Below are positions 8,095 to 17,465 of a stretch of DNA of 64,000 nucleotides, one piece after another. This stretch comes from Mycolicibacterium neoaurum ATCC 25795 (GTDB lineage Bacteria > Actinomycetota > Actinomycetes > Mycobacteriales > Mycobacteriaceae). The stretch is taken from assembly GCF_000691525.1 (NCBI RefSeq), contig NZ_JMDW01000011.1, positions 299,200-363,199 on the forward strand, read 5' to 3'. The notes beneath the pieces are model-generated. The model saw only the letters and a program-made list of their open reading frames with translations, was not told the origin of the DNA and ran no database searches. Every line of letters starts with the position of its first letter. The first letter of the stretch is position 1. The position numbers were made by a program, and so were the translations under genes.

Positions 8095-8738
8095 CCACTG
8101 TCGAGATTCCCGCTCTGATCCCCGGGACCGTCGTCCTCGACGAGCATGTCGCCGCCCGCGCCTCATGGTCGGCGGTCGTCAACGCCGGTGATGTCCTGAC
8201 GATCGTCGACCTGGCCGGAAACCAGGCCGTCGACTGCCTGCTGTACTCGGCCGCCGATACCGGGGTCCGGTACTCGGCACCGGAAACCATCCGGCGCCAG
8301 GGCCGTATCACGCTGACCACCGGGTCGGTACTACGGGCCGACACCGGCGACGCGCTGATGACCGTCGTGGCCGACGAGGTCGGCGTGCACGACACCCTCG
8401 GTGGCGCCTGCTCCAAGGAATCCAACACCTTGCGCTACGGCCAGCACACCCGCGCCCAGCACGGCTGCCTGGACAACTTCCTGCTCGAAGGGTCCCGGCA
8501 CGGCCTCGATGCCCGCGACATGGCCAGCAACATCAACTGGTTCATGAACGTTCCGGTGGACCCCGACGGTGCGCTCGGCATCGTCGACGGACTGTCCGGC
8601 CCGGGCAAGCGCGTCGCGTTGCGCGCTGAGATCGACACCCTGGTTCTGGTGTCGAACTGCCCGCAGATCAACAACCCCTGCAACGCATTCGACCCGACAC
8701 CGGTCCGGATGATCGTCACCCGCGAGGCGAGCGCATGA
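8091..8738 (+). CDS. DUF1989 protein, urea-carboxylase-associated protein 2 / carboxyguanidine deiminase subunit
   Basis: A 215-residue DUF1989 protein (UAAP2), partner of the preceding one. Conserved cysteines and histidine are seen in VHDTLGGACSKESN near residue 110 and in SNCPQINNPCNAF near residue 195, which fit the proposed metal or nucleophile site of this family, and the SKESN/QHGCLDNF segments are typical. Its GTG at 8091 overlaps the upstream stop and its own end overlaps the carboxylase start by 4 bp (ATGA), so deiminase and carboxylase are translated as a coupled unit. Role by family knowledge: deamination of carboxyguanidine to allophanate; substrate not proven by sequence alone. 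Confidence 0.85.
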   Translation: MTTVEIPALIPGTVVLDEHVAARASWSAVVNAGDVLTIVDLAGNQAVDCLLYSAADTGVRYSAPETIRRQGRITLTTGSVLRADTGDALMTVVADEVGVHDTLGGACSKESNTLRYGQHTRAQHGCLDNFLLEGSRHGLDARDMASNINWFMNVPVDPDGALGIVDGLSGPGKRVALRAEIDTLVLVSNCPQINNPCNAFDPTPVRMIVTREASA

Positions 8739-11700
8739 AGCACACCGTCCTGATCGCCAACCGCGGCGAGATCGCGGTGCGCCTGCTGCGTGCCGCGACG
8801 AGCCTGGGCATGCGCACCGTCGTGGTGTTCTCCGACGCCGACCGGGGTGCACCGCATGTCGAGCAGGCCGACCGGGCCGTGCGGATCGGGCCCGCCGCGC
8901 CTCGCGACAGCTACCTTCGCACCGACGCCATCCTGGATGCCGCTGCGGCCACCGGCGCCACCATCGTGCACCCGGGGTACGGATTCCTCTCCGAGGATGC
9001 CGATTTCGCGGCCGCCGTGGAGCGGGCGGGCATCTGCTTCGCCGGACCGAGCCCCGCGCAGTTGCGGGAATTCGGCACCAAACACACCGCGCGGGCGGCC
9101 GCCCGCGCGGCCGGAGTTCCCATCTTCGCCGGTTCGGATCTGCTCGGTGGTCTCGACGAGGCGGTGACCGCCGCCGAGGGCATCGGCTATCCGGTGATGC
9201 TGAAGGCCACCGGCGGCGGAGGGGGCATCGGTATGCAGGTGTGCCGCGACGCCGACGATCTGCGTACGGCCTATCAGCGGGTGGTCGCGCAGGCCGAGCG
9301 CAGCTTCGGTTCCGCCGGCGTGTTCGTCGAGCGCTACGTCGAAAATGCCCGCCACGTCGAGGTGCAGATCTTCGGTGACGGCACCGGACGGGTGCTGTCC
9401 CTGGGCGATCGGGACTGTTCGTTGCAACGCAGGCATCAGAAGGTCATCGAGGAGGCTCCCGCCCCCGGCCTTCCGGATACCGTGCGGGAACAGCTGCACG
9501 CCACCTCGCGGGCGCTGGCTGCCTCGGTGCGATACCGTTCCGCGGGCACCGTCGAGTTCGTCTACGACGCCGTCCGGCGGGAGGCGTCCTTCCTGGAGGT
9601 GAATGCCCGCCTGCAGGTGGAACATCCGGTGACCGAGGTTGTCACCGGTGTCGACCTCGCGGGCTGGATGCTGCGGTTGGCCACCGGTGACACCGCGATG
9701 TTCGATGACCACCCGTCCGGTACCGTCGCCGTCACCGGGCACGCCGTCGAGGCGCGCATCTATGCCGAGGACCCTACCCGCGACTACCGGCCCAGCACCG
9801 GCACCATCACGACGGTCGGATTCCCCGACCCGGCGAGTCACCCCCATGTCCGGGTCGACGGCTGGATCGCCGACGGCACCGAGGTCACCGCCTCCTACGA
9901 CCCGCTGCTGGCCAAGATGATCATCGGCGCCGATGACCGCGACACCGCGTTCGACCGGCTCGCCGAGGCGCTGTCGGAGACCGTATTGCACGGTATCGAG
10001 GTCAATATCGGCATGCTCGGCGCCGCCATCGCCCACCCGGATGTGCGGGCGGCGCGGCACAGCACCGCCACGCTGGCACACGTCCGCGACCCGCGGCCGC
10101 GCATCACCGTCGAACGACCCGGCCTGCTGACCACCGTTCAGGACGTACCGGGCCGAGTCGGCCTGTGGCAGGTGGGCGTGCCGCCGAGCGGACCGATGGA
10201 CGACCTGTCCTTCCGGCTCGGCAACCGCGCGCTGGGCAACCCCGAGCAGGCCGCGGGCTTGGAGTGCACCGCGTCCGGGCCGGCACTGCGGTTCAGCCAC
10301 CCCACGACGGTGTGCGTCACCGGGGCCGAGTGCCTGGTCACCGTCGACGGTGTGCCCGCGCCGATGTGGGAACCGATCGAGGTACCCGCCGGTGGCGTGC
10401 TCGATATCGGCGCAGCCGAAACCCTGGGCCTGCGAACCTATCTGCTGCTGGCCGGTGGGCTGGACGTGCCCACCTACCTGGGCAGCGCCGCCACGTTCAC
10501 CCTCGGCCGGTTCGGCGGCCACGGCGGTCGCGAACTGCACGCCGGTGACGTGCTGCGCACCCGCACCGCGACGGCCGGGTCCGCCGGCCCGGTTCCGCAG
10601 AAGTCCCGCCCGACGTTCGCCCGGGAATGGGAGCTCGCCGTCACCGAGGGCCCGCACGGAGCCCCGGAGTTCTTCACCCGCAACGACATCGACACGCTGT
10701 TCGAGGCGTCCTACCGGGTGCACTTCAATTCCGCACGCACCGGGGTTCGGCTGGAGGGCCCGAAACCGCAATGGGCCCGTCCCGACGGCGGTGAGGCGGG
10801 TCTGCATCCGTCCAACATCCACGACAACGCCTACTCGGTGGGCGCGCTGGACTTCACCGGGGATACCCCGATCCTGCTCGGACCGGACGGGCCGAGCCTT
10901 GGCGGTTTCGTCTGTCCCGTCACGGTGATCGCCGCGCAACGCTGGAAGCTCGGACAGTTGCGCCCGGGTGACACGGTCCGGTTCGTACCGGTCCGCGCAG
11001 CGGATGCACCGTCGCGCACCGACCTGAGCCCCCGCCGGGTCGCCACGCCCGCACGGTGCGGCGACGGCGACGATGGCGTCCTGGCCCGCCGCGCGGGTGT
11101 CGCCGGCGCTCCCGCGGTGACCTACCGGCGCAGTGGGGATGACAACGTGCTCGTCGAATACGGCGATATCGTCCTGGATCTCGCGTTGCGGGCTCGGGTA
11201 CACGCCCTGCACACCCGGCTGGACGGCAGCTGTGCCGGCATCCTGGACCTGACACCGGGCATCAGGTCGCTGCAGGTGCATGTCGATCCCGATGTGCTGC
11301 CGATATCACGACTGCTGGGCTTGCTGGCCGAGATCGAGGACGAGCTGCCGGCGTCCTCGGAGCTCATCGTGCCGAGCCGACGGGTCAGGTTGCCGCTCAG
11401 CTGGGATGACCCGGCCACCCGGGAGGCGATCGCCAGGTACACCTCGGGAGTGCGTGACGATGCGCCATGGTGCCCGTCGAATATCGAATTCATCCGCCGC
11501 ATCAACGGATTGGACAGCCCGGCCGATGTCTACGACACCGTCTTCGCCGCCGAGTATCTGACACTGGGCCTGGGTGACGTCTACCTGGGCGCACCGGTGG
11601 CCACCCCGCTGGATCCGCGACACCGGTTGGTCACAACGAAGTACAACCCGGCCCGCACCTGGACCGCGGAGAACTCCGTCGGCATCGGCGGCGCCTACCT

Positions 11701-12340
11701 GTGCATCTACGGTATGGAGGGCCCGGGCGGCTACCAGTTCGTCGGGCGCACCACCCAGGTGTGGAGCCGATACCGGCATACCGCGCCGTTCGAACCGGGC
11801 AGCCCGTGGCTGCTGCGGTTCTTCGACCGGATCTCCTGGTACCCGGTCTCGGCGGAGGAACTGCTGGAGCTGCGGGCCGACATGGCCGCCGGGCGAGGCG
11901 ATGTCGACATCACCGAGGGCACCTTCTCACTCGCCGAACATGATCGCTTCCTGGCCGACAATGCTGACGATATCGCCGCATTCCGTGACCGGCAGGCGGC
12001 GGCTTTCGCCGCGGAACGCACCGCATGGGAGCGGGGCGGTGAGTTCGATCGTGCCGAGCGGGCCGCCGCCAATGCCCCGGTGTCGACCGACGAGATCGTC
12101 CTCAACGACGGTGATCACCGCATCGACGCACCGTTCTCTTCCAGCGTCTGGAAGGTCGACGTGGCCGTCGGCGAGCAGGTCGTAAGTGGCCAACCGCTGC
12201 TGGCGCTGGAGGCCATGAAGATGGAGACGGTGTTGCGTGCACCGTCGGACGGTGTGGTGACCCAGATCCTGGTCTCCGCCGGACATCTGGTCGATCCGGG
12301 CACCCCGCTGGTGGTCGTCGGGACCGGAGCAGGCGCATGA
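8735..12340 (+). CDS. Biotin-dependent urea/guanidine carboxylase
   Basis: A 1201-residue single-chain carboxylase. Residues 1-450 are biotin carboxylase (HTVLIANRGEIAVRLLRAA, ATP-grasp KATGGGGGIGMQV near 155, EVNARLQVEHPVTEV near 287). Residues about 455-760 resemble the KipA/allophanate-hydrolase-subunit-2 fold and about 785-1000 the KipI/subunit-1 fold, together the carboxyltransferase part; the C-terminal biotinyl domain carries EAMKMET with the biotin lysine at about 1162. The enzyme uses ATP and bicarbonate to carboxylate urea or guanidine. Because two DUF1989 deiminase genes precede it and no urease is present, guanidine is the more likely substrate. Urea carboxylases differ from guanidine carboxylases at a carboxyltransferase residue that I cannot map with certainty. 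Confidence 0.92.
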   Translation: MKHTVLIANRGEIAVRLLRAATSLGMRTVVVFSDADRGAPHVEQADRAVRIGPAAPRDSYLRTDAILDAAAATGATIVHPGYGFLSEDADFAAAVERAGICFAGPSPAQLREFGTKHTARAAARAAGVPIFAGSDLLGGLDEAVTAAEGIGYPVMLKATGGGGGIGMQVCRDADDLRTAYQRVVAQAERSFGSAGVFVERYVENARHVEVQIFGDGTGRVLSLGDRDCSLQRRHQKVIEEAPAPGLPDTVREQLHATSRALAASVRYRSAGTVEFVYDAVRREASFLEVNARLQVEHPVTEVVTGVDLAGWMLRLATGDTAMFDDHPSGTVAVTGHAVEARIYAEDPTRDYRPSTGTITTVGFPDPASHPHVRVDGWIADGTEVTASYDPLLAKMIIGADDRDTAFDRLAEALSETVLHGIEVNIGMLGAAIAHPDVRAARHSTATLAHVRDPRPRITVERPGLLTTVQDVPGRVGLWQVGVPPSGPMDDLSFRLGNRALGNPEQAAGLECTASGPALRFSHPTTVCVTGAECLVTVDGVPAPMWEPIEVPAGGVLDIGAAETLGLRTYLLLAGGLDVPTYLGSAATFTLGRFGGHGGRELHAGDVLRTRTATAGSAGPVPQKSRPTFAREWELAVTEGPHGAPEFFTRNDIDTLFEASYRVHFNSARTGVRLEGPKPQWARPDGGEAGLHPSNIHDNAYSVGALDFTGDTPILLGPDGPSLGGFVCPVTVIAAQRWKLGQLRPGDTVRFVPVRAADAPSRTDLSPRRVATPARCGDGDDGVLARRAGVAGAPAVTYRRSGDDNVLVEYGDIVLDLALRARVHALHTRLDGSCAGILDLTPGIRSLQVHVDPDVLPISRLLGLLAEIEDELPASSELIVPSRRVRLPLSWDDPATREAIARYTSGVRDDAPWCPSNIEFIRRINGLDSPADVYDTVFAAEYLTLGLGDVYLGAPVATPLDPRHRLVTTKYNPARTWTAENSVGIGGAYLCIYGMEGPGGYQFVGRTTQVWSRYRHTAPFEPGSPWLLRFFDRISWYPVSAEELLELRADMAAGRGDVDITEGTFSLAEHDRFLADNADDIAAFRDRQAAAFAAERTAWERGGEFDRAERAAANAPVSTDEIVLNDGDHRIDAPFSSSVWKVDVAVGEQVVSGQPLLALEAMKMETVLRAPSDGVVTQILVSAGHLVDPGTPLVVVGTGAGA

Positions 12341-14796
12341 GCGCGGTCGAACGGGTCCGCGCCGCCTACGATGCCATCGACGCGGCGCAACGACCGGAGA
12401 TCTGGATCATGCTGCGGCCGTTGGAAGATGCACTGGCCGATGCCCGGGCCGTGGATGCCGCCGATCCTGGCCTTCCGTTGGCCGGCCTGGTGGGCGCGGT
12501 GAAGAACAACATCGACGTCGCGGGCATCCCGACGACGGCGGGTTGCCCGAGCTATGCCGACGGGCCGGCGGACACCGATGCCACGGCGGTGGCCAGGTTG
12601 CGGGCGGCGGGTGTGGTCATCATCGGTGCCACCAATCTGGACCAGTTCGCCACCGGTCTGGTCGGTACCCGCAGCCCCTATGGGCAGGTGCGTGATTCCC
12701 GTCGTCCGGCATATATCTCGGGCGGCTCGAGTTCCGGTTCGGCGGTGGCCGTTGCCCTCGGCCTGGTGGACATCGCACTGGGTACCGACACCGCAGGATC
12801 CGGTCGGGTGCCGGCCGCGCTGCAAGGCATCATCGGCATCAAGCCCACCTTGGGCGTGGTGCCCACCGACGGTGTGGTGCCCGCCTGCCGGTCCTATGAC
12901 TGTGTGACGGTGTTCGCCAGGGATCTCGACACCGCCGATGCCGCAGTGGGCGTGATCGGAGGCGGGGCCAGGACGTTTCCGCCGGACGCGCGACTGGCCG
13001 CGCCGCCGACGGCCCGCGTCGCGGTGCCACGGGAGTTGCCCGGACTGTCCGGAGAATGGGCACGGTTGTTCCACTCCACCTGTACCGAGCTCACCGCACG
13101 CGGTGTCGAACTCGTCGCTATCGACCTCGCGCCCTTCCTGGCTGCGGCACGACTGCTCTATGACGGTGGCCTGGTCGCCGAACGGTACGAGGCGGTCGGG
13201 GCGTTCGTCGAATCCCACCGCGACTCGCCCGATCTCGATCCGACCGTCGCCGGCATCATCGAGTCCGCGGGCACGGTGCCGGCCACCACCCTGTTACGGG
13301 ACCGGGTGCGGTTGGCCGAACTCACCGCCGTAGCGATGGCCCAACTCGGCGACTGCGATGCCTTGCTGGTGCCCACCACCACCGGCCACCCGACGATCGC
13401 CGAGGTGACCGCCGATCCGGTGGCGGTCAATTCACAAATGGGTGTCTATACCAACTTCTGCAACCTGATGGACCTGTGCGCCGTCGCGGTGCCCGCCGGA
13501 TCCGATTCGGCGGGAGCCCAATTCGGCGTGAGCGTGGTCGCCCGCGCAGGCGCCGATGCGGTTGCCCTCGACATCGCGCGCCTGCTCACCGGCGTACCCA
13601 CGACCACGGATCCCTGGCCGGCGCGCGCCGGGCTGGACACCACCACGCTGCTGGTGGTGGGTGCCCATCTACGCGGCCAACCGCTTGCCTGGCAACTCGA
13701 CGACCGCGGTGCCCGCTGGATCGGGCCCGCGCGCACCGCACCGCATTACCGGTTGGCCCGACTGGATACCGAGCCGCCCAAACCCGGACTCGTGCGGGTC
13801 GCGCCCGGTGCGGGCACGACGATCGCCGGCGAGCTGTGGTCGATCGGCACCGCCATGCTCGGCGACTTCCTTGCCGCACTTCCCGCGCCGATGTCGCTCG
13901 GGCGGGTCGAGCTCGCCGACGGCAGCGCGGTCGTCGGTTTCGGGTGCAGCCTGCAGGCCTGGGAATCCGGTATCGACATCACCCACCACGGCGATTGGCC
14001 CGGCTATCTACGTCGAGTACGGCCCGGGACCGCGGTCAGCCGGTCCGACCTGATGCACCGCTGCTGGCGACGCACGGCGATCGCCGCCCCCGACACCGCG
14101 ATCGACACCACCACCGAGGTGCAGTGGTTACAGGCCGGTGCGCTCTACATCGACCTGCGTACCCCGGCGGACATGCCGGCGGTAACCGGTACCTCATTGG
14201 ACACCCTCACCCGGGACGACATGGTGGCCATGTGCCGCCAACAGGCGTTCGCGGGCCTGCTCGCCGAGGACGACGGGGTGTGGACCTGGCATCGGGAACT
14301 CGATCTGCATCCGGCCGAGGAGGTGCCGGATCGGGGGCGACTACACCTTGCCGACCGGGTTCTGGTCGAAACCGGCGTGGGCCGCGACTATCACGAGGAC
14401 TGGGTCGCCGACCATCCAGTCACCGACGGCATCGAACTGCGTCTGCGCGACGCCGCCGGCCGACTCGGGATGCTGTTGCGGGTCGGAGACCGGTTCGGGT
14501 TCGTTCGCGGCCGCGATGTCGACCCAGACGCCGGCAGACTGGCCGACGCCGTCGCCACGGCCGACCTTACGGCGGCCCGCAAGATCCTGGATATCGAGTT
14601 CTCCCTGGGCACCGTCGGGCAATCCGGTTGGCGCATCACCCGTTCGACGCTTCCGTTCCGCATCGGTGACGACCTGGCACCGGATCTCAGCACGTCCGAG
14701 GTCACCACCGCCGAACGAGATTCTTCCGGCGCGGCCATTCGGCGCCGCTGGACCGTCGTGTCGCTCGACCGCTCCGATCACCTGCTCCCCCTCTGA
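12337..14796 (+). CDS. Allophanate hydrolase with an additional C-terminal lipocalin-like (HRI1-type) domain
   Basis: An 819-residue protein, about 200 longer than ordinary allophanate hydrolases (AtzF type). Residues 1-425 are an amidase-signature domain with the triad in VGAVKNNIDVAG (lysine near 53), ISGGSSSGSAVAVAL near 130 and GTDTAGSGRVPA near 150. Residues about 440-565 are the AtzF C-terminal domain (segment WESGIDITHHGDWPGYLRR), which completes breakdown to ammonia and CO2. From about residue 571 a further domain follows (CWRRTAIAAPDTAIDTTTEV, WLQAGALYIDLRTPADMP, TWHRELDLHP), resembling free-standing bacterial HRI1-like, lipocalin-shaped proteins. It overlaps the carboxylase stop by 4 bp. 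The last step of the pathway is clear; the role of the added domain is not. Confidence 0.88.
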   Translation: MSAVERVRAAYDAIDAAQRPEIWIMLRPLEDALADARAVDAADPGLPLAGLVGAVKNNIDVAGIPTTAGCPSYADGPADTDATAVARLRAAGVVIIGATNLDQFATGLVGTRSPYGQVRDSRRPAYISGGSSSGSAVAVALGLVDIALGTDTAGSGRVPAALQGIIGIKPTLGVVPTDGVVPACRSYDCVTVFARDLDTADAAVGVIGGGARTFPPDARLAAPPTARVAVPRELPGLSGEWARLFHSTCTELTARGVELVAIDLAPFLAAARLLYDGGLVAERYEAVGAFVESHRDSPDLDPTVAGIIESAGTVPATTLLRDRVRLAELTAVAMAQLGDCDALLVPTTTGHPTIAEVTADPVAVNSQMGVYTNFCNLMDLCAVAVPAGSDSAGAQFGVSVVARAGADAVALDIARLLTGVPTTTDPWPARAGLDTTTLLVVGAHLRGQPLAWQLDDRGARWIGPARTAPHYRLARLDTEPPKPGLVRVAPGAGTTIAGELWSIGTAMLGDFLAALPAPMSLGRVELADGSAVVGFGCSLQAWESGIDITHHGDWPGYLRRVRPGTAVSRSDLMHRCWRRTAIAAPDTAIDTTTEVQWLQAGALYIDLRTPADMPAVTGTSLDTLTRDDMVAMCRQQAFAGLLAEDDGVWTWHRELDLHPAEEVPDRGRLHLADRVLVETGVGRDYHEDWVADHPVTDGIELRLRDAAGRLGMLLRVGDRFGFVRGRDVDPDAGRLADAVATADLTAARKILDIEFSLGTVGQSGWRITRSTLPFRIGDDLAPDLSTSEVTTAERDSSGAAIRRRWTVVSLDRSDHLLPL

Positions 14797-14811
14797 CCCC
14801 TGAGGAACACC

Positions 14812-15840
14812 ATGACCGCCGATTTCACCGAGGTGCCGGTGCTCGACATCGCCGCCCTGCTCGACGAGACCGATCCCGGATACGCCAGAGCGGTCGCCAA
14901 CCTGGGTGACGCCGCCCGGCGGGTGGGGTTCGCCCAGATAGTCGGCCATGGAATCGATTCCACGCTGTTCGATGACCTGCTCACCGCCACCCGGGCCTTC
15001 TTCGCCTTGTCCGAGCAGGAGAAGCTCAAGGTCCACATCGGCCGCTCGAGCAACCATCGGGGGTATGTGCCGCCCGGTGAGGAGGTGTTCGCCGCGGGCA
15101 CCGTCGATGCCAAGGAAGCCTTCGACCTGTCGGTTGACCTGCCCGCCGATGACCCGCGCTACCTGGCGGGTAACCCGCTGTTGGGTCCAAACCAGTGGCC
15201 CGAGCTACCCGGGTTCCGGGAGGCCGTGACCGCCTGGTACGACGCGGTATTCGCGCTGTCGCGCCGGTTGTTGCGCGCCTTCGCGGTGGCACTCGGCGAG
15301 CCGGCCGATCGGTTCGACCGCCATGTCACCGCGCCGCCGTCACAGTTGCGGTTGATCCACTACCCGTTCGACCCGGCTGCGGCCGACCGACCGGGCATCG
15401 GCGCGCACACCGATTACGAATGCTTCACGCTGCTGCGGCCGACGGCGCCCGGCCTGGAAGTTCTCAACGCCGCAGGAACATGGGTCGACGTGCCGCTGAT
15501 CGAGGACGCGTTCGTCCTGAACATCGGTGATCTGCTGGAGATCTGGAGCAACGGGGAATTCGTGGCCACGACCCACCGTGTCCGCAGGGTTGCCGAGGAG
15601 CGTTATTCCTTCCCGCTGTTCGTCAACGTCGACCATGACACCGAGGTGGCACCGCTACCTGCCTTCGCAGACAACGGAAAGCCCGCACGCACCCCGGTGA
15701 TCGCCGGTGAGCACCTGTTCGCACAGACCGCCCAGAGCTTCCGCTATCTGCAGGAGCGTCTCGCCCGAGGGGAGGTGACACTGCCCGCGGGCGCCCATCC
15801 GCTCGCAACCTTCGGCCGCAAGGCACTCACCAGCCCCTGA
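14812..15840 (+). CDS. 2-oxoglutarate/Fe(II)-dependent oxygenase (isopenicillin N synthase/EFE-like)
   Basis: A 342-residue oxygenase of the DIOX_N plus 2OG-FeII family. The iron triad is visible: HTD at about residues 199-201 (GIGAHTDYECF) and the distal histidine near 255 (TTHRVRR), with the 2-oxoglutarate arginine/serine pair in RYSFPLF. A segment GYVPPGEEVFAAG near residue 83 is close to GYVASGEEVTAG of the ethylene-forming enzyme, where that glutamate contacts arginine. Enzymes of this clade release guanidine from arginine or homoarginine by hydroxylating next to the guanidino group. Placed 15 bp after allophanate hydrolase, it could feed guanidine into the pathway; this is inference. 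Start ATG 14812 follows TGAGGA 8 nt upstream. Confidence 0.82.
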   Translation: MTADFTEVPVLDIAALLDETDPGYARAVANLGDAARRVGFAQIVGHGIDSTLFDDLLTATRAFFALSEQEKLKVHIGRSSNHRGYVPPGEEVFAAGTVDAKEAFDLSVDLPADDPRYLAGNPLLGPNQWPELPGFREAVTAWYDAVFALSRRLLRAFAVALGEPADRFDRHVTAPPSQLRLIHYPFDPAAADRPGIGAHTDYECFTLLRPTAPGLEVLNAAGTWVDVPLIEDAFVLNIGDLLEIWSNGEFVATTHRVRRVAEERYSFPLFVNVDHDTEVAPLPAFADNGKPARTPVIAGEHLFAQTAQSFRYLQERLARGEVTLPAGAHPLATFGRKALTSP

Positions 15841-15915
15841 CCTCCCTGCACCGCACCCCGAGCTGTCCGGCAACGTCGCCGAACCACAAACCCCTACTCC
15901 CTCTTGGAGTTCGCC

Positions 15916-17406
15916 ATGATCATTGCCGGCGTTGCCGTCTTCCTGCTCATCCTCACCGTCAGCGGTGTCATCTCCGCCCGACGGGTGCGCGGCGACTGTT
16001 CGAACTATCTGGTCGCCGGTCGGGCCCTGCCCGCGGTTCTGGTGACCGCCGTGCTCATCGCACAGCCCGTCGACTCCAACGCCACCATCGGTAATGCCGA
16101 TCTGTCAGCAGCTTTCGGATTCTGGGCCGGTGCCGCACTACCCATCGGGCTGGCCATCTGCCTGCTGCTCATGGGACTGTTCTTCGCCAAACGCATGCGC
16201 GCCGCCGATGTGGTGACACTGCCCGAGTACTTCCGTAACCGCTTCGGTCGCAGCACCGAGGTAGCGTCGTCATTTCTCACCATCGCCAGCTTCATCATCC
16301 TGCTCGCCGGAAATCTGGTCGCGGTCGGCTTCCTGCTGGAGCGCTTCCTCGGTGTCTCATACGCCTACGCCATTCTCCTCACCATCCCGCTGGCGCTGCT
16401 GTACACCATCAGCGGAGGCATGTTCGCCTCGGTGTACACCGGCGTCGCCTGCGTCATCGTCAATGTCATCGGCGTTGCCGCACTGGTGACCTGGGTGGCC
16501 ACCACGCACGGCTTCAGCGCTCCCGAGGGGATGGGTGCCGGTGATCTCGCGCAGCTGACCTCCAGCGATTCCGGTGCAGTGATCAACTGGGCCACCATCA
16601 TCGCGCTGGGCCTGGGCAACCTGGTGGCCATCGACCTGATGCAGCGGGTGTTCTCCGCCCGCACTCCCGGAGGTGCGCAGAAGGCATGCTTCGCCGCAGC
16701 CGCCGGACTGCTGATGCTCTGTATCCCACTGTCCTTCGTGGCGTTGGCCGCCGTGAGCATCGTGGGTGACGACGCCACCGACGGTCCGATCCTGTACACG
16801 CTGCTGGGCGGTTACGCACCGGCTTGGCTGGCGATCATCGTCATCTCGGGGTTGCTGGCCGCGACGCTGACCACCATCAGCGGAATCCTGCTGTCCACGG
16901 CGGCAGTCCTGATCCGCAATATCCTGCGGATCGACGCGGAGGCGGTCACGATGACGCCGCGGGTGCTGACCGCCACCCGCTGGGCCACTCTGCCGATGGC
17001 GGTACTAGCCGGCATCGTCGCCCTGCGGGTGCCGCAAACAGGCATCCTGCTGACGCTGGCCTTCGACCTGCTGTTGGCCAGCCTGGTGGTCCCGTTCATC
17101 CTCGGCCTGTACTGGTCGCGCGGCGGCGCCGCGGCGGCTTGGGCGGCCATCGTGGTCGGTATCGGTGTGCGGATGACGTTCTTCATGCTCACCCCGACCA
17201 TCTACGGGGTCGACAACACGCTGTTCTACATCCCCAACGATCTGGTGACGGTCACGGCCGACGGCTGGAGCACGTTGCTGGCCGGGGCTGCGTCGTTGGC
17301 GGCCTACCTCGTCGCGGCATCGTTCACGACGGTCCGTACGACCGTGAACACCCTGCCGACCGAACCGGCACCCGCGCCCGAGGTGTTGACGGCGGCCCGG
17401 TCCTGA
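15916..17406 (+). CDS. Sodium:solute symporter (SSS family)
   Basis: A 496-residue polytopic membrane protein with about 13 hydrophobic segments. The SSS signature is seen in SNYLVAGRALPAVL near residue 35, DAADVVTLPEYFRNRFG-like text near 95-110 and GGMFASVYTGVAC near 170. Family members import urea (Dur3), proline, pantothenate and other solutes with sodium. Its position between the 2OG oxygenase and the TetR gene suggests uptake of the nitrogen source (guanidine, urea or a guanidino compound). The ATG at 15916 is chosen because TTGGAG lies 7 nt upstream; a TTG at 15904 is in frame but overlaps that ribosome site. Confidence 0.9.
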   Translation: MIIAGVAVFLLILTVSGVISARRVRGDCSNYLVAGRALPAVLVTAVLIAQPVDSNATIGNADLSAAFGFWAGAALPIGLAICLLLMGLFFAKRMRAADVVTLPEYFRNRFGRSTEVASSFLTIASFIILLAGNLVAVGFLLERFLGVSYAYAILLTIPLALLYTISGGMFASVYTGVACVIVNVIGVAALVTWVATTHGFSAPEGMGAGDLAQLTSSDSGAVINWATIIALGLGNLVAIDLMQRVFSARTPGGAQKACFAAAAGLLMLCIPLSFVALAAVSIVGDDATDGPILYTLLGGYAPAWLAIIVISGLLAATLTTISGILLSTAAVLIRNILRIDAEAVTMTPRVLTATRWATLPMAVLAGIVALRVPQTGILLTLAFDLLLASLVVPFILGLYWSRGGAAAAWAAIVVGIGVRMTFFMLTPTIYGVDNTLFYIPNDLVTVTADGWSTLLAGAASLAAYLVAASFTTVRTTVNTLPTEPAPAPEVLTAARS

Positions 17407-17441
17407 CCCGGGACACGTCGGCGGTGGCGCACGTGTCGCGC

Positions 17442-17456
17442 CTGTCGGACTGGCAG
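17442..17456. promoter_or_regulatory. Degenerate copy of the CTGTC palindrome before the TetR gene
   Basis: CTGTC, 5 nt, GGCAG is similar to the two CTGTC-N4-GACAG sites at 7077 and 7172 but with one mismatch and one extra spacer base. It precedes a CAGGAT -10-like hexamer and the GTG start at 17466, where an autoregulatory site would be expected. The match is weak. Confidence 0.3.
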
Positions 17457-17465
17457 GATCGACAC

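Noticed and set aside
8435..11281. A 948-codon open frame on the minus strand under the carboxylase
   Set aside because: It lacks any domain pattern and is rich in His, Arg and Gly as expected for the antisense frame of high-GC coding DNA; the plus-strand carboxylase is certain.
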